Of a DNA stretch of 64,000 nt, positions 52,696 through 61,515 are shown one piece after another; position 1 is the stretch's first letter; each line of letters opens with the position of its first letter. Below the pieces are notes generated by a model. The model did no database searches. It had not been told where the DNA came from and was given only the letters and a program-made list of their open reading frames with translations. The position numbers were made by a program, and so were the translations under genes. This DNA comes from Nitrospirota bacterium. GTDB taxonomy: Bacteria; Nitrospirota; Thermodesulfovibrionia; Thermodesulfovibrionales; UBA6898. The stretch spans positions 62,001-126,000 of the forward strand of contig JACRMT010000004.1 in the NCBI GenBank assembly GCA_016214855.1. The letters run 5' to 3'.

Positions 52696-53688
52696 ATGGA
52701 ATTAACCGTAATCCTGCTTATTCTGCTCGCCCTTGCATTCGACTTTCTGAACGGGTTTCACGATTCTGCCAATTCCATTGCAACCGTGGTTTCGACCCGC
52801 GTTCTTTCGCCAAGGGCAGCTGTGCTCTGGGCGGCCTTCTTCAATTTCATAGCATTCCTCTTTTTCGGGCTGCATGTTGCCAATACGATCGGCAAAGGCA
52901 TCATCGACATCGCGATTGTGGACAAAACAGTCATATTCGGGGCTCTGATGGGAGCCTGCAGCTGGAACCTTATCACCTGGTATTTCGGTCTTCCGACCAG
53001 CTCATCTCACGCATTGATCGGCGGTATGATCGGCGCTGCACTGGTGAAGGCAGGCACGTCAGCTCTTGTCTGGAAGGGTATTATCAAAACCGTCGTCTTC
53101 ATTGTTATATCGCCGACTGTCGGGCTTTTGCTGGGCCTCGGCTTCGGCCTCCTTATTTACCGAATTTTCAGAAGCAGCCCCAGAACGCTGGTTGACGGTT
53201 TCTTCAGGAAGGGCCAACTGGTCTCGGCTGCAATGTATAGTCTTGGCCACGGCGGCAATGATGCGCAGAAGACTATGGGTATTATTGCAAGCCTGCTTTT
53301 CAGCGCCGGTCTTCTTGGGGAGAAGTTTTATGTTCCATTCTGGGTTGTGATCACCTGTCATAGCGCTATTGCGCTTGGTACGATGATGGGCGGCTGGCGT
53401 ATCGTCAAGACCATGGGTCAGAAAGTGGCAAAATTGACGCCTGTTGACGGGTTCTGTGCGGAAACAGGGGCTGCAACTGTACTCTTCGTCTCTTCTGCTT
53501 TGGGTGTCCCGATAAGCACCACGCATACCATCACCGGATCAATTATGGGGGTAGGTTCAATTAAGAGGCTCAGTGCGGTTCGCTGGGGTGTGGCAGGAAC
53601 CATTGTCTGGGCATGGATAATAACGATCCCCTGTTCGGCAGCGGTTGCCGCTGTCTCCTGCCTGGCTGTCAATCTCTTTTCCCGATAA
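52696..53688 (+). CDS. pit: PiT-family inorganic phosphate transporter
   Basis: A 330-residue membrane symporter with about ten membrane segments. The two inverted family signatures are present: FLNGFHDSANSIATVVSTRVL near residue 18 and GHGGNDAQKTMGII near residue 185, plus GLPTSSSHALIGG and GVPISTTHTITGSI. It follows the DUF47 gene and ends the phosphate operon. Confidence 0.94.
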   Translation: MELTVILLILLALAFDFLNGFHDSANSIATVVSTRVLSPRAAVLWAAFFNFIAFLFFGLHVANTIGKGIIDIAIVDKTVIFGALMGACSWNLITWYFGLPTSSSHALIGGMIGAALVKAGTSALVWKGIIKTVVFIVISPTVGLLLGLGFGLLIYRIFRSSPRTLVDGFFRKGQLVSAAMYSLGHGGNDAQKTMGIIASLLFSAGLLGEKFYVPFWVVITCHSAIALGTMMGGWRIVKTMGQKVAKLTPVDGFCAETGAATVLFVSSALGVPISTTHTITGSIMGVGSIKRLSAVRWGVAGTIVWAWIITIPCSAAVAAVSCLAVNLFSR

Positions 53689-53750
53689 CTGCAGGCCGTA
53701 AGGAATTACCGGCCCTGTTTCTGATCTTCAGAAAAGCCGGTATCTGCAGG

Positions 53751-54239
53751 TCACTTCAAATGTCTGAGAACTGCCTTGAGTATGTCGGCCCTTGAAATGA
53801 TCCCTACCAGCATATTCTGCTCATCCACCACCAGGAGCCTGCGAATCTTCTTCTCGTCCATGATTTGTACGATTTCCGCGATATTCGTATCGGGTGTTGT
53901 GGTCAGCGCAGGGGATGTCATAACATCTCCCACAATATCTCCCATCTTCCGCTCCGGAAGAGGCTCGCCCAGCATATGTTTCAGAAGGTCCTTGAATGTC
54001 CGGTCTTTTCGGATTCCTACCACAGACAGAATATCAGCCTGCGTTATAATGCCGACCACCTTTCCCTGTTTGTCCACAACCGGGATCCCGCTGATATTGC
54101 GTGAGGCGAGGATGTCGGCTACGGCAAGGACACTCTCGAACTTCTGCACGGTAATGACGTTGGTGGTCATCACATCCTTTACCAGCATATCTAATCCTAC
54201 GGTTGACCGTAAATGGCTTTTGCTCTGTGGGCTCATCAT
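53751..54239 (-). CDS. Tandem CBS-domain protein
   Basis: A 162-residue protein made of two CBS domains (about 18-80 and 100-160), each with the usual pattern VMTTNVITVQKFESVLAVADILASRNISGIPVVD and VMTSPALTTTPDTNIAEIVQIMDEKKIRRLLVVD. Such proteins bind adenine nucleotides and modulate partner enzymes or transporters. No partner domain is fused. GAAGGAGAA precedes ATG 54239. Confidence 0.88.
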   Translation of the reverse strand: MMSPQSKSHLRSTVGLDMLVKDVMTTNVITVQKFESVLAVADILASRNISGIPVVDKQGKVVGIITQADILSVVGIRKDRTFKDLLKHMLGEPLPERKMGDIVGDVMTSPALTTTPDTNIAEIVQIMDEKKIRRLLVVDEQNMLVGIISRADILKAVLRHLK

Positions 54240-54458
54240 TTCTCCTTCGTTAATTATAAGTTTCGATACTTATTATAAATGACCGGTTCAAAAAAGGAAG
54301 CAAAAAAATCGTATTATTATTTCAACAGGTACAGCGACGAAGGCGCGAAGGTCAGAGCCTGTTACGAGGCACAGTATCAGAGAGAAGAATGCTATAATTG
54401 ACTCTCGGGAGTGCTATCATAACCACGGCAGATACCTATCAATAAAGTGAGGTCCATA

Positions 54459-55364
54459 ATGGCGGAAAACCGAATAGAAATAGACAGCGATCTTTGCACC
54501 GGCTGCGGTTTATGCATCAGCGTATGCCCCACAGGCACCCTCTCGCTCGTGGACGGAAAGGCTGCTGTCACGGAAGGGGATTCGATCTCCTGCGGCCATT
54601 GCGAGGCAGTCTGTCCGCAGGCTGCAATCCGTGTCCCTGCTATCGATGAAGCGATGTCGGACTATACAACCTTTAATGCAAAGAAAGACTGGCTTCCTCC
54701 CGGAACATACAGCACGTCCGGCCTGGTGCAGCTTATGGCCTCCCGGAGGTCCTGCCGAAGCTTTAATGACAAGTCCGTAGACCGGGACATTCTTGAAGAC
54801 CTCGTAAAGATCGGCATCACTGCACCGTCCGGAACCAACAGTCAGGCCTGGACCTTTACCATTCTGCCGACAAGGAGAGCGGTGATTTCCCTTGCAGGTC
54901 ATGTCGCATCCTACTTCGGGAAATTGAACAGTACTGCAGAAAAGACCCTGCTTCGTCTCTTCCTGAAGCTGATAGGCAAAGGAGAGCTTGACGCCTATTT
55001 CCATGGCTATTATCAGAAGGTGAAGAGGGCGCTTGAACAATGGCATGATGCCGGCAGGGAACATCTCTTTCACGGAAGCACAGCGGCTATAGTTATCGGC
55101 TCCAGACCCGGGGCAAGCTGTCCTGCTGAGGACGCCCTGCTCGCTGCGCAAAATATCCTGCTTGCTGCACACAGCATGGGCCTCAGTTCCTGTCTTATCG
55201 GATTTGCCGTAGCAGCAATGAGGAAAGATCCCTCGATCCAGCAGTCCCTCAATATGCCGGCTGAAGAAGCGATCCATGCAGTTATCGCCCTCGGATACTC
55301 CGACGAAGTGTATCAGCGCACAACTGGCCGCAAGAAGCCCATTCAACGCTATTTCGAAGGCTGA
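54459..55364 (+). CDS. Ferredoxin-nitroreductase fusion protein
   Basis: A 301-residue protein with an N-terminal 2x[4Fe-4S] ferredoxin (CTGCGLCISVCP and CGHCEAVCP, about residues 8-55) joined to an FMN nitroreductase domain (about 85-300, with SRRSCRSFNDKSVD, GITAPSGTNSQAWTF and AALLAAQNILLAAHSMGLSSCLIG-type C-terminal region). The fusion suggests reduction by a low-potential donor rather than NAD(P)H. ATG 54459 has GAGG; GTG 54447 is an alternative. Confidence 0.88.
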   Translation: MAENRIEIDSDLCTGCGLCISVCPTGTLSLVDGKAAVTEGDSISCGHCEAVCPQAAIRVPAIDEAMSDYTTFNAKKDWLPPGTYSTSGLVQLMASRRSCRSFNDKSVDRDILEDLVKIGITAPSGTNSQAWTFTILPTRRAVISLAGHVASYFGKLNSTAEKTLLRLFLKLIGKGELDAYFHGYYQKVKRALEQWHDAGREHLFHGSTAAIVIGSRPGASCPAEDALLAAQNILLAAHSMGLSSCLIGFAVAAMRKDPSIQQSLNMPAEEAIHAVIALGYSDEVYQRTTGRKKPIQRYFEG

Positions 55365-55437
55365 CAGGCCCCTTTTTGTAATTCCGCATGGAGATTTCCA
55401 CCTGAACAGTTAGGTTATAATAACCATAGTTTTTATC

Positions 55438-56085
55438 ATGCACTACACTCTTTTTCTTATATCAGCGTTCTTTCTGGGATGCCTGGCAGCAGTGCCTGCC
55501 GGACCTGTCCAGATCGAGGTCTTGCGGCGGTCGATAAACGGCAACCTGAAGGCCTCTTTTATGGTTGTGCTCGGGGCTTTTCTTGTTGATCTGGTCTACG
55601 GTTTTATCGCTTTTTTCGGGATCGCGCCTTTTCTGAAGAATGAGAAGGTCATGGCGTTATTCTGGCTGATCGGCGGACTGATCCTGGGACTGCTCGGCAT
55701 ACTCAGTCTGCTGCATGGAACAAGGGAGCAGGAGAACGTCCCGCATCCTGCACATCTGAAGAGAAAGCGGTGGGCACTTCTGTCAGGGTTGACGCTTTCG
55801 GCCACAAACCCGGTGATGGCGCTTTGGTGGCTTTCTGGTGCACGTGTTTTTCAGGATATCGGCCTGATCAGGGAGCTCAATACCGTGATCGCGCTGTCAT
55901 TCCTTGCAGTAGGCAGCCTTGGCCTTGCTGCGTATCTGATCGGACTCTCCCTGTTCATCTACTGGGCCAAGAAGTTCATCTCAGGCAGGACACTCAGGAG
56001 GATCAATATCTTCTTCGGCCTTCTGCTTATCCTTACCGCGTTCTATTTCCTCTATACCTCTCTCCATTCACTGCTGCATATCTAG
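55438..56085 (+). CDS. LysE/RhtB-family amino-acid exporter
   Basis: A 215-residue membrane protein with six predicted segments. The family start FFLGCLAAVPAGPVQIEVLRRSI and the signature GLTLSATNPVMALWW are present. It exports amino acids or similar solutes. TATAAT lies at 55416-55421 within a GGTTATAATAACC palindrome, 16 bases before the ATG. Its stop codon directly abuts the truncated kinase sequence that follows. Confidence 0.86.
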   Translation: MHYTLFLISAFFLGCLAAVPAGPVQIEVLRRSINGNLKASFMVVLGAFLVDLVYGFIAFFGIAPFLKNEKVMALFWLIGGLILGLLGILSLLHGTREQENVPHPAHLKRKRWALLSGLTLSATNPVMALWWLSGARVFQDIGLIRELNTVIALSFLAVGSLGLAAYLIGLSLFIYWAKKFISGRTLRRINIFFGLLLILTAFYFLYTSLHSLLHI

Positions 56086-56865
56086 GTCCTTGTGAACCTG
56101 GCGACGAACGCCCGGGATGCCATGCCAAAAGGCGGCACCTTCACGATCAGCACTGAAGTGGTTGCCCTGGATGAAGAGTTTACCTCCAGCCGGGGGCTCA
56201 GTATGCCGGGCATGTATGCCCTGATCAACATTTCAGATACAGGCCTTGGTATGGACAGGGAAACCCGGCAGAAGATCTTCGAGCCCTTCTTTACGACAAA
56301 AGAGGTTGGCAAAGGCACAGGGCTCGGTCTTGCCGTTGTGTACGGCATCATCAAGCAGCATGACGGATATATCAATGTGTACAGTGAAAAGGGGACGGGT
56401 ACAACATTCCGGATATATCTTCCGCTCATGGCCTCTGAACAGACAGAAGACAGAGCAGCTATAGCGCAGGAGCTGCCTGTTGCAGGAGGCACGGAAACGA
56501 TTCTGATGGCCGAGGACGAGGAAGCGCTGCGGAAGCTTAACCACAGCGTACTTGAGCAATATGGGTACACGGTCATCGATGCTTTTGACGGCGTGGATGC
56601 TGTTAACAAGTTCAGGGCGAATAAAGACAGGATCAGTCTCCTCCTGCTTGACATCATCATGCCCAGGATGAACGGCAGCGAAGCCTATGATGAGATACGG
56701 AAGATAAATCCTGATATAAAGGTCATCTTTGCCAGCGGGTACTCGCCTGAAATTGTCCGGCAGAAGGTGCTGCTTGATGATGAGGCCCCGTTGATCTTCA
56801 AACCGATCTCTCCCTTTGACCTTTTGAGAAAGGTAAGGGCAACGCTGGATTACGCCGGAGCATAG
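56086..56865 (+). pseudogene. N-terminally truncated hybrid histidine kinase/response regulator
   Basis: Kinase homology begins abruptly at 56086, the base after the LysE stop: VLVNLATNARDAMPKGG, the start of the HATPase_c domain (N box). It continues through DTGLGMD and GTGLGLAVVYGIIKQHDG, then a receiver domain with LLLLDIIMPRMNG and FKPISPFDLL, ending normally. All sensor and HisKA sequence is missing. A GTG at 56092 could initiate a 257-residue HATPase-receiver protein, but without the phospho-accepting histidine it is unlikely to act as a kinase. A deletion joining it to lysE is the likely origin. Confidence 0.75.
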
Positions 56866-56981
56866 CCGCGCGGCTTCTCCATTTGCTTGACCGAAGATAA
56901 TTATCTGATAGACTAAGGTATGCAGGTAACCTTTACTGCACGGTAAGCAACAGATCCATTCCCGAATATGGAGGCATAATT

Positions 56982-57455
56982 ATGACAAAGGCAAGACCGG
57001 AAGGGTATCAGAGCGTTACACCGATGCTTGTGTTGAAGGATGTACGTAAGGCGATTGAGTTCTACAAAAAGGCGTTTGGAGCTGTGGAACGGTATGTTAT
57101 GCCCGGGCCGGACAACAAGGGAGTGATGCATGCCGAGATCCTGATCGGCGATTCGATCCTCATGATGGGAGAAGAAAGTCCGAACGAGCCTTGCAAGAGT
57201 GCGGAAACCGCGGGCGGCTCACCGGTCAGTTTCTACATCTACCTTGAAGACGTGGATAAGGCCTTTCAGGTCGCACTGGATGCCGGCTGCGTAATGCGGA
57301 TGCCTGTGCAGGAGATGTTCTGGGGGGACCGCTTCGGCTCACTGAATGACCCCTTCGGGTACAATTGGAGCCTTGCCACGCATACCAGGGACCTGACAGA
57401 TCAGGAAATCCAGGAAGGCGCCAAAGCCATGTTCGCGGCAATGGAGAAGAAGTAG
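56982..57455 (+). CDS. VOC-family (PhnB/glyoxalase-like) protein
   Basis: A 157-residue protein with paired beta-alpha-beta modules: VTPMLVLKDVRKAIEFYKKAFGA, HAEILIGDSILMMGEE and a second half with FYIYLEDVDKAFQVALDAG, ending WGDRFGSLNDPFGYNWSLATH. H and E positions could bind metal. Relatives include antibiotic-resistance and YdeI/PhnB-like proteins; substrate unknown. TGGAGGCATAATT precedes ATG. Confidence 0.88.
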   Translation: MTKARPEGYQSVTPMLVLKDVRKAIEFYKKAFGAVERYVMPGPDNKGVMHAEILIGDSILMMGEESPNEPCKSAETAGGSPVSFYIYLEDVDKAFQVALDAGCVMRMPVQEMFWGDRFGSLNDPFGYNWSLATHTRDLTDQEIQEGAKAMFAAMEKK

Positions 57456-57503
57456 AAACTCGGAAGACCGATCAATATTACGGTCGTCATTGACCGCTTT
57501 TCA

Positions 57504-57725
57504 TCAGTTATCCAGGTGACCTGAGTGAAGTATATCCTCAACCATCCTATCAGGGGTATATTGTCCGCTGTACAGAGCAGTCAGGGCGCCGGTCATAAAG
57601 GCTATCTGCCGGTCAACAGAACCGGTATTCCCCACCCAATCTTCAACTATTTCCCGGGTTATATCCTTGTTGGCTGTCTGGACCTTTCTGGTAAGAGTAT
57701 TATATAAGCTGTCTAATATGGGCAT
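57504..57725 (-). CDS. Small hypothetical protein
   Basis: A 73-residue soluble protein with helical character (DSLYNTLTRKVQTANKDITREIVEDWVG, IAFMTGALTALYSG) and no cysteine or membrane segment. I do not recognise it. It is probably real because AAAGGAGG lies 8 bases before ATG 57725 and a TGG-TATAAT -10 box (57754-57762 on the minus strand) lies upstream. Confidence 0.6.
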   Translation of the reverse strand: MPILDSLYNTLTRKVQTANKDITREIVEDWVGNTGSVDRQIAFMTGALTALYSGQYTPDRMVEDILHSGHLDN

Positions 57726-57797
57726 TTGTTATGCCTCCTTTATCTACACCTTTATTATACCATGCAGAGGCAATGGGGCTTCTGATAAAGGTTTCCG

Positions 57798-57825
57798 TTG
57801 ATTATGCCGGGGGATGCTGTAGAAT
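57798..57825 (+). promoter_or_regulatory. Promoter of the small basic gene
   Basis: TTGATT, 16-base spacer, TAGAAT, ending 28 bases before ATG 57854. Confidence 0.5.
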
Positions 57826-57853
57826 GAAACTAAGACTTATCAAGGAGGATACC

Positions 57854-57979
57854 ATGAGCAAGGAAAAGAACAAACAGAAACCGAATGCAAAGAAAAAAGC
57901 GCAGCACAGCCTGAAAGAAAAAAGACTGGCAAAAAAAGAGAAGACTGACGGCAAGCCCGCCCAACTGATGTCCAGGTGA
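57854..57979 (+). CDS. Very small basic protein
   Basis: A 41-residue protein, almost half lysine/arginine (MSKEKNKQKPNAKKKAQHS at the start, KEKRLAKKEK in the middle). AAGGAGGATACC gives a strong ribosome site and a promoter lies upstream, so it is probably expressed. Nucleic-acid binding is likely from charge alone. No family recognised. Confidence 0.6.
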   Translation: MSKEKNKQKPNAKKKAQHSLKEKRLAKKEKTDGKPAQLMSR

Positions 57980-58031
57980 AGATGCAATGGGCAGGGCTGT
58001 CCTGATGTCATGACCAGAACTGACCCGAATA

Positions 58032-59531
58032 ATGCAGAATAACGATACGCGATCCGGCAGCGAACTTCACCACGAGATCTTCGGTTCGATCCTTGACCGG
58101 ACCGAGATGACGCCCTTTCTCCTGCTCCCGGCAACAGGTTATGCGTCAGCACTCACGCAGGCTGCCAGGATCATGGCCAACCGCGGCTTCGACATCATCA
58201 ACAACACCGAACTTCAGGAGAGTGAGAAGGAACGGGCAGACGGGTACATCGAACGTGTGTACCGGTATTTCCTCTACTGGCTCTTCCCCTTTGTGAGAAG
58301 TCAGATGGAAGGACTCGCTCGACTGCAGTCCCCTAACGCCGCTCTCTACAGTCAATGCCAGAATGCCCTGGCAGAGATCGAGGCGGTCCTGTTGGACACG
58401 GAATTCAGGCGGATCGTGGGCCAGGACCCGCGGCATCTTTTCCTCCTCGCCTCGTCGCGCAGATATCCGCATGTTTTTTACGGTCATGCGAACAGGGACC
58501 GCGACGTTCCAGAGGCATGGCAGCAAATGGCCTGTTCAATGCTCAAGATGGCACATCTTATCAAGTCAGTGGAAGAAGACAGCCAGGATATCAATGACTA
58601 TGCCCGGCTCGGCTTCTTTCTGGAGGCCCAGGGCCAGAGCCTTGACGACCTGTACCACTATGACTGGGACAATCCGAAGCATATCCCTGACAATGAGCCT
58701 GCGCAGAGGGCATTTGTGAAGGTCTCGACCTTCTTCCACAAATTGAAGGAATCGCTTGCGTTCGATGCGAACGAGGGCTGTCTTGTCTTTAACAGCGGAG
58801 ATGGTGTATCCGTCCCTATCGTTGAGATCAAGGCAAGGCTCAAGAGCCCTGAGAGCATGTTCACCAAGCTTGGCAAGGACCTGGAGGCTGAGGCGTATGA
58901 TATCCTGGACATCCTGGCAATAACCTTTATCCTCAGGAGCATGGACGACACGTTAAAGCTCTTCCATTCCCTGCAGAAGAGGGGAGTCATCCTGCAGGAA
59001 AATACGGTCTCTCAGTCGATCACCCAGACCCTTTTTGATAGTCCTGAGAGCATGCGGGAAGCGGTGAGGCGGCTGATGGTCAGTCTTGCGCAGAGCGGCG
59101 GGAGCTATGAACTGCCGTCCGAGGGCGATCTGCTTGCCAATGCCAGGACGTTCTACGAGGCCTTGAGCGTGAACGCTGCAAAGAACCTGCACTCATCGGT
59201 CGGGCATAGGAAGTTCCAGTGTAAGCTCGCATTCTCCGTGCCGATCCACCATACTGCCGAAACGAACGAGATCATGATACCCGGCACTCCTGCCTATGCC
59301 TTTCGCGGCCAGGTCAGCAAGAAGACCCAGCAGCATACGCTGGGGGTGGAGCTGCGCATATCAGACGAACAGAGCTGGCGCGCTTCCGAGCTGAAGGGAG
59401 ACTCTCATCATGATGCGTATAAGTTCCGGCAGCTTGTTGCAGTGATGAACAAGATCTTTCATGGCAGGTTCCCGATAGTGAAAGAAAGCCTTGCGCAGCT
59501 CAGAAGAGACCAAAGAGCTCTTTTCCCATGA
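58032..59531 (+). CDS. Unknown 499-residue protein with RelA/SpoT-like motifs
   Basis: A soluble protein with a helical N-terminal half (about 1-240). The C-terminal half has the order of motifs seen in RelA/SpoT nucleotidyltransferases: ARLKSPESMFTKL at 268-280 (compare R-x-K-S-x-x-S-I-x-x-K), DILDILAITFIL at 290-301 (compare D-I-x-G-x-R), then GVELRISDEQSW at 438-449 and HHDAYK at 459-464 (compare EIQIRT...WAE...H...YK). The usual Arg of the second motif is replaced. Whether it makes a nucleotide alarmone or another product is unknown. It stands in tandem with the basic 41-residue gene. Confidence 0.7.
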   Translation: MQNNDTRSGSELHHEIFGSILDRTEMTPFLLLPATGYASALTQAARIMANRGFDIINNTELQESEKERADGYIERVYRYFLYWLFPFVRSQMEGLARLQSPNAALYSQCQNALAEIEAVLLDTEFRRIVGQDPRHLFLLASSRRYPHVFYGHANRDRDVPEAWQQMACSMLKMAHLIKSVEEDSQDINDYARLGFFLEAQGQSLDDLYHYDWDNPKHIPDNEPAQRAFVKVSTFFHKLKESLAFDANEGCLVFNSGDGVSVPIVEIKARLKSPESMFTKLGKDLEAEAYDILDILAITFILRSMDDTLKLFHSLQKRGVILQENTVSQSITQTLFDSPESMREAVRRLMVSLAQSGGSYELPSEGDLLANARTFYEALSVNAAKNLHSSVGHRKFQCKLAFSVPIHHTAETNEIMIPGTPAYAFRGQVSKKTQQHTLGVELRISDEQSWRASELKGDSHHDAYKFRQLVAVMNKIFHGRFPIVKESLAQLRRDQRALFP

Positions 59532-59643
59532 ACGAGAGCCAAAACTCTGCAAGTGGTATTACTGATTGGCAGGTTGCGTATTGACATCACAAGAGAACAG
59601 GGCAAGGAGACCATATGGGAGGGAGGGGTATTGATAATATTAT

Positions 59644-59680
59644 TAAAACCTCCCCATACCCCTCCTTGGTAAGGAGGGGA
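59644..59680. repeat. Dispersed palindromic repeat, partial copy E
   Basis: AAAACCTCCCC end, then one hairpin CCCCTCCTTGGTAAGGAGGGG and GATTATT; the second hairpin seen in other copies is missing. The rest of the 59532-59753 gap shows no gene. Confidence 0.7.
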
Positions 59681-59753
59681 TTATTATCCAACAAGCCTGT
59701 AACTGAAGGGCTACTCTCATTAGCAAGGAATCTATTGGCAGGCCAGCAGGAAT

Positions 59754-59759
59754 GATAAT
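59754..59759 (+). promoter_or_regulatory. -10 box 6 bases before the radical-SAM gene
   Basis: GATAAT preceded by T; its last base is 6 bases before ATG 59766. Only a weak AGGA lies upstream. Consistent with a leaderless message. Confidence 0.35.
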
Positions 59760-59765
59760 ACAATT

Positions 59766-60695
59766 ATGAATAAAGCGTTAACAGATCACCTGTCCCATTG
59801 TAAATGTTGCCCGCGCAGATGCGGGGTGGACCGGCTTAACGGGAAGACCGGTTTTTGCGGGGTGAGTTCAGACATTTTAATTTCCCATGCAGGTCTGCAT
59901 TTTGGGGAAGAACCGCCCATCTCCGGAACAGGAGGTTCAGGCACCATTTTTTTCAGCGGCTGCAATCTTCGCTGCGTGTTCTGCCAGAATTTTCAGATAA
60001 GCCAGGAATTTAAGAAGGGATATACCCGGATTCTCTCAGAAGATGATCTGGTATCTGAAATGCTGCGGCTTCAGGATGCCGGTGCACATAATATCAACTT
60101 TGTCTCGCCGTCTCATATGATCTTTCAGATGGCTGATGCGATCAGGAGTGCCAGGCAAAAGGGACTGGTTATTCCTGTTGTGTACAATTCGAACGGTTAT
60201 GATTCCGTGGAAGCACTCCGGCAGATTCGGGGTCTTGTTGATATTTATCTTCCGGATATCAAATATCTGGACAACAGGCCCGGAAAAAAGTTTTCTTTGG
60301 TAGACGACTATGCAGATATTGTTCCCGATGCTCTCAGGGAAATGCTGGATCAGACAGGCAGCCTGAAAATGGATAACGCAGGCATAGCCATGCGCGGGTT
60401 GCAGGTCCGGCATCTGGTATTGCCCGGGCAATTGGACAACAGCCGGAACTGCCTCCGTTTCCTGGCAGACTTGTCGCCGGATATTCATGTCAGCATCATG
60501 TCGCAGTATTCTCCACAATATAAGGCAGGCGCTTATCCCCGGATCAACCGGTCACTGACAGAAGATGAATATGACGAGATTACGGACTATGCACTTGGGC
60601 TGGGCCTTAGGAATGCCTTTGTACAGGAACTCAATAGCCGTGACCATTATCTGCCTGATTTTGATCAGGAAAGTCCTTTCAACCCGAACAGCTAA
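59766..60695 (+). CDS. Radical-SAM protein, pyruvate-formate-lyase-activase-like
   Basis: A 309-residue radical-SAM enzyme. The N-terminal CKCCPRRCGVDRLNGKTGFCGV cysteines precede the SAM motif CNLRCVFC (CX3CX2C), followed by INFVSPSH and VYNSNGYDSVEALR and DIYLPDIKYLDN. This pattern matches the PflA-related group of uncharacterised activating enzymes with an extra N-terminal cysteine cluster. Target glycyl-radical or other protein is not evident in the neighbourhood. Confidence 0.85.
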   Translation: MNKALTDHLSHCKCCPRRCGVDRLNGKTGFCGVSSDILISHAGLHFGEEPPISGTGGSGTIFFSGCNLRCVFCQNFQISQEFKKGYTRILSEDDLVSEMLRLQDAGAHNINFVSPSHMIFQMADAIRSARQKGLVIPVVYNSNGYDSVEALRQIRGLVDIYLPDIKYLDNRPGKKFSLVDDYADIVPDALREMLDQTGSLKMDNAGIAMRGLQVRHLVLPGQLDNSRNCLRFLADLSPDIHVSIMSQYSPQYKAGAYPRINRSLTEDEYDEITDYALGLGLRNAFVQELNSRDHYLPDFDQESPFNPNS

Positions 60696-60717
60696 AGAAC
60701 TTTACAAGAGAGCAGTG

Positions 60718-61470
60718 CTACTTTGCAGGCTTGCCAAGGAGCAGGCCGATGTATTTATTGATCGGATTACTCCTCTTCAGAAATGGTACAGGCGGTTTTT
60801 TTCGTGAGCCGAGCTTTCTCATCTCCCACTGAATGTCGCTGTTTTCAGGGTCGTTCTTCAGACCCTGCTGCAGTGTCTTGATCGCTTCAGCCTTGCGGCC
60901 TGCCTTCAGATACGCCCTTCCGAGGTTCAGATAAAAAACAGGATAAAAGAATTCACTGCCAAAGGGCATAGAGATATCCAGTGCTTTAATGGCGTTTTCG
61001 CAGATGGCAATGCCATCCTTGGTGTTATTCTCGACGAGGGCGATGAGACAGCCGTAGTATGAGAGAAGAAAGGCATCTGTGGGATAGTTCTCAAGTCCCT
61101 CCCGAAGCGTATCGAGGGCCTGCCTGCCCTTGCCACGTCTTAACAGCTGCTGCACTTCCGAGAAGTATTCCGCCTTGAGTTTCTGTTTCTTTGATTGATC
61201 CGCGATAAAACTGGCGATAACGTTCTTGTGATGCTTCTCCATAAGGTCAGCTATCCGCGCATCAAGATCTTTTATTTTGAGCAGATGGGCATAATCAGAT
61301 TTCTTTGAGGCAATAATCTCCCCCTTCAGAAAGACATTCGTAATAATCTTGCAGGATTTTCTGCCCATGTCCTCGGTCTGGACATGATAGGTCACATTGT
61401 CCACTGATATGTTGCTGCTGAACTCGTGAGAGGTCTTTGAGGTGATTTTGATTTTCGTCTTGTCTGTCAT
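60718..61470 (-). CDS. TPR-repeat cytoplasmic protein
   Basis: A 250-residue protein. The N-terminal 100 residues (HEFSSNISVDNVTYHVQTEDMG, with KGEIIASKKSDYAHLL) are typical of a small group of TPR proteins handling type IV pili or gliding in some bacteria, but I do not rely on this. From about 105 to 220 come three to four TPRs, clearest in PVFYLNLGRAYLKAGRKAEAIKTLQQGLKNDPEN. No signal peptide. A TGA-TACAAT box ends 6 bases before ATG. Confidence 0.75.
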   Translation of the reverse strand: MTDKTKIKITSKTSHEFSSNISVDNVTYHVQTEDMGRKSCKIITNVFLKGEIIASKKSDYAHLLKIKDLDARIADLMEKHHKNVIASFIADQSKKQKLKAEYFSEVQQLLRRGKGRQALDTLREGLENYPTDAFLLSYYGCLIALVENNTKDGIAICENAIKALDISMPFGSEFFYPVFYLNLGRAYLKAGRKAEAIKTLQQGLKNDPENSDIQWEMRKLGSRKKPPVPFLKRSNPINKYIGLLLGKPAK

Positions 61471-61476
61471 GTCTTC

Positions 61477-61485
61477 ATTGTATCA
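61477..61485 (-). promoter_or_regulatory. Extended -10 box of the TPR gene
   Basis: On the minus strand TGATACAAT is followed by GAAGAC and the ATG at 61470, a 6-base interval with no clear ribosome site. Confidence 0.45.
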
Positions 61486-61515
61486 AAAAATTAGAATAAG
61501 ATAGCCATATGGTTA

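Noticed and set aside
56092-56865. A complete, functional histidine kinase
   Set aside because: The phospho-accepting HisKA domain and all sensor sequence are missing, so it is treated as a truncated gene.
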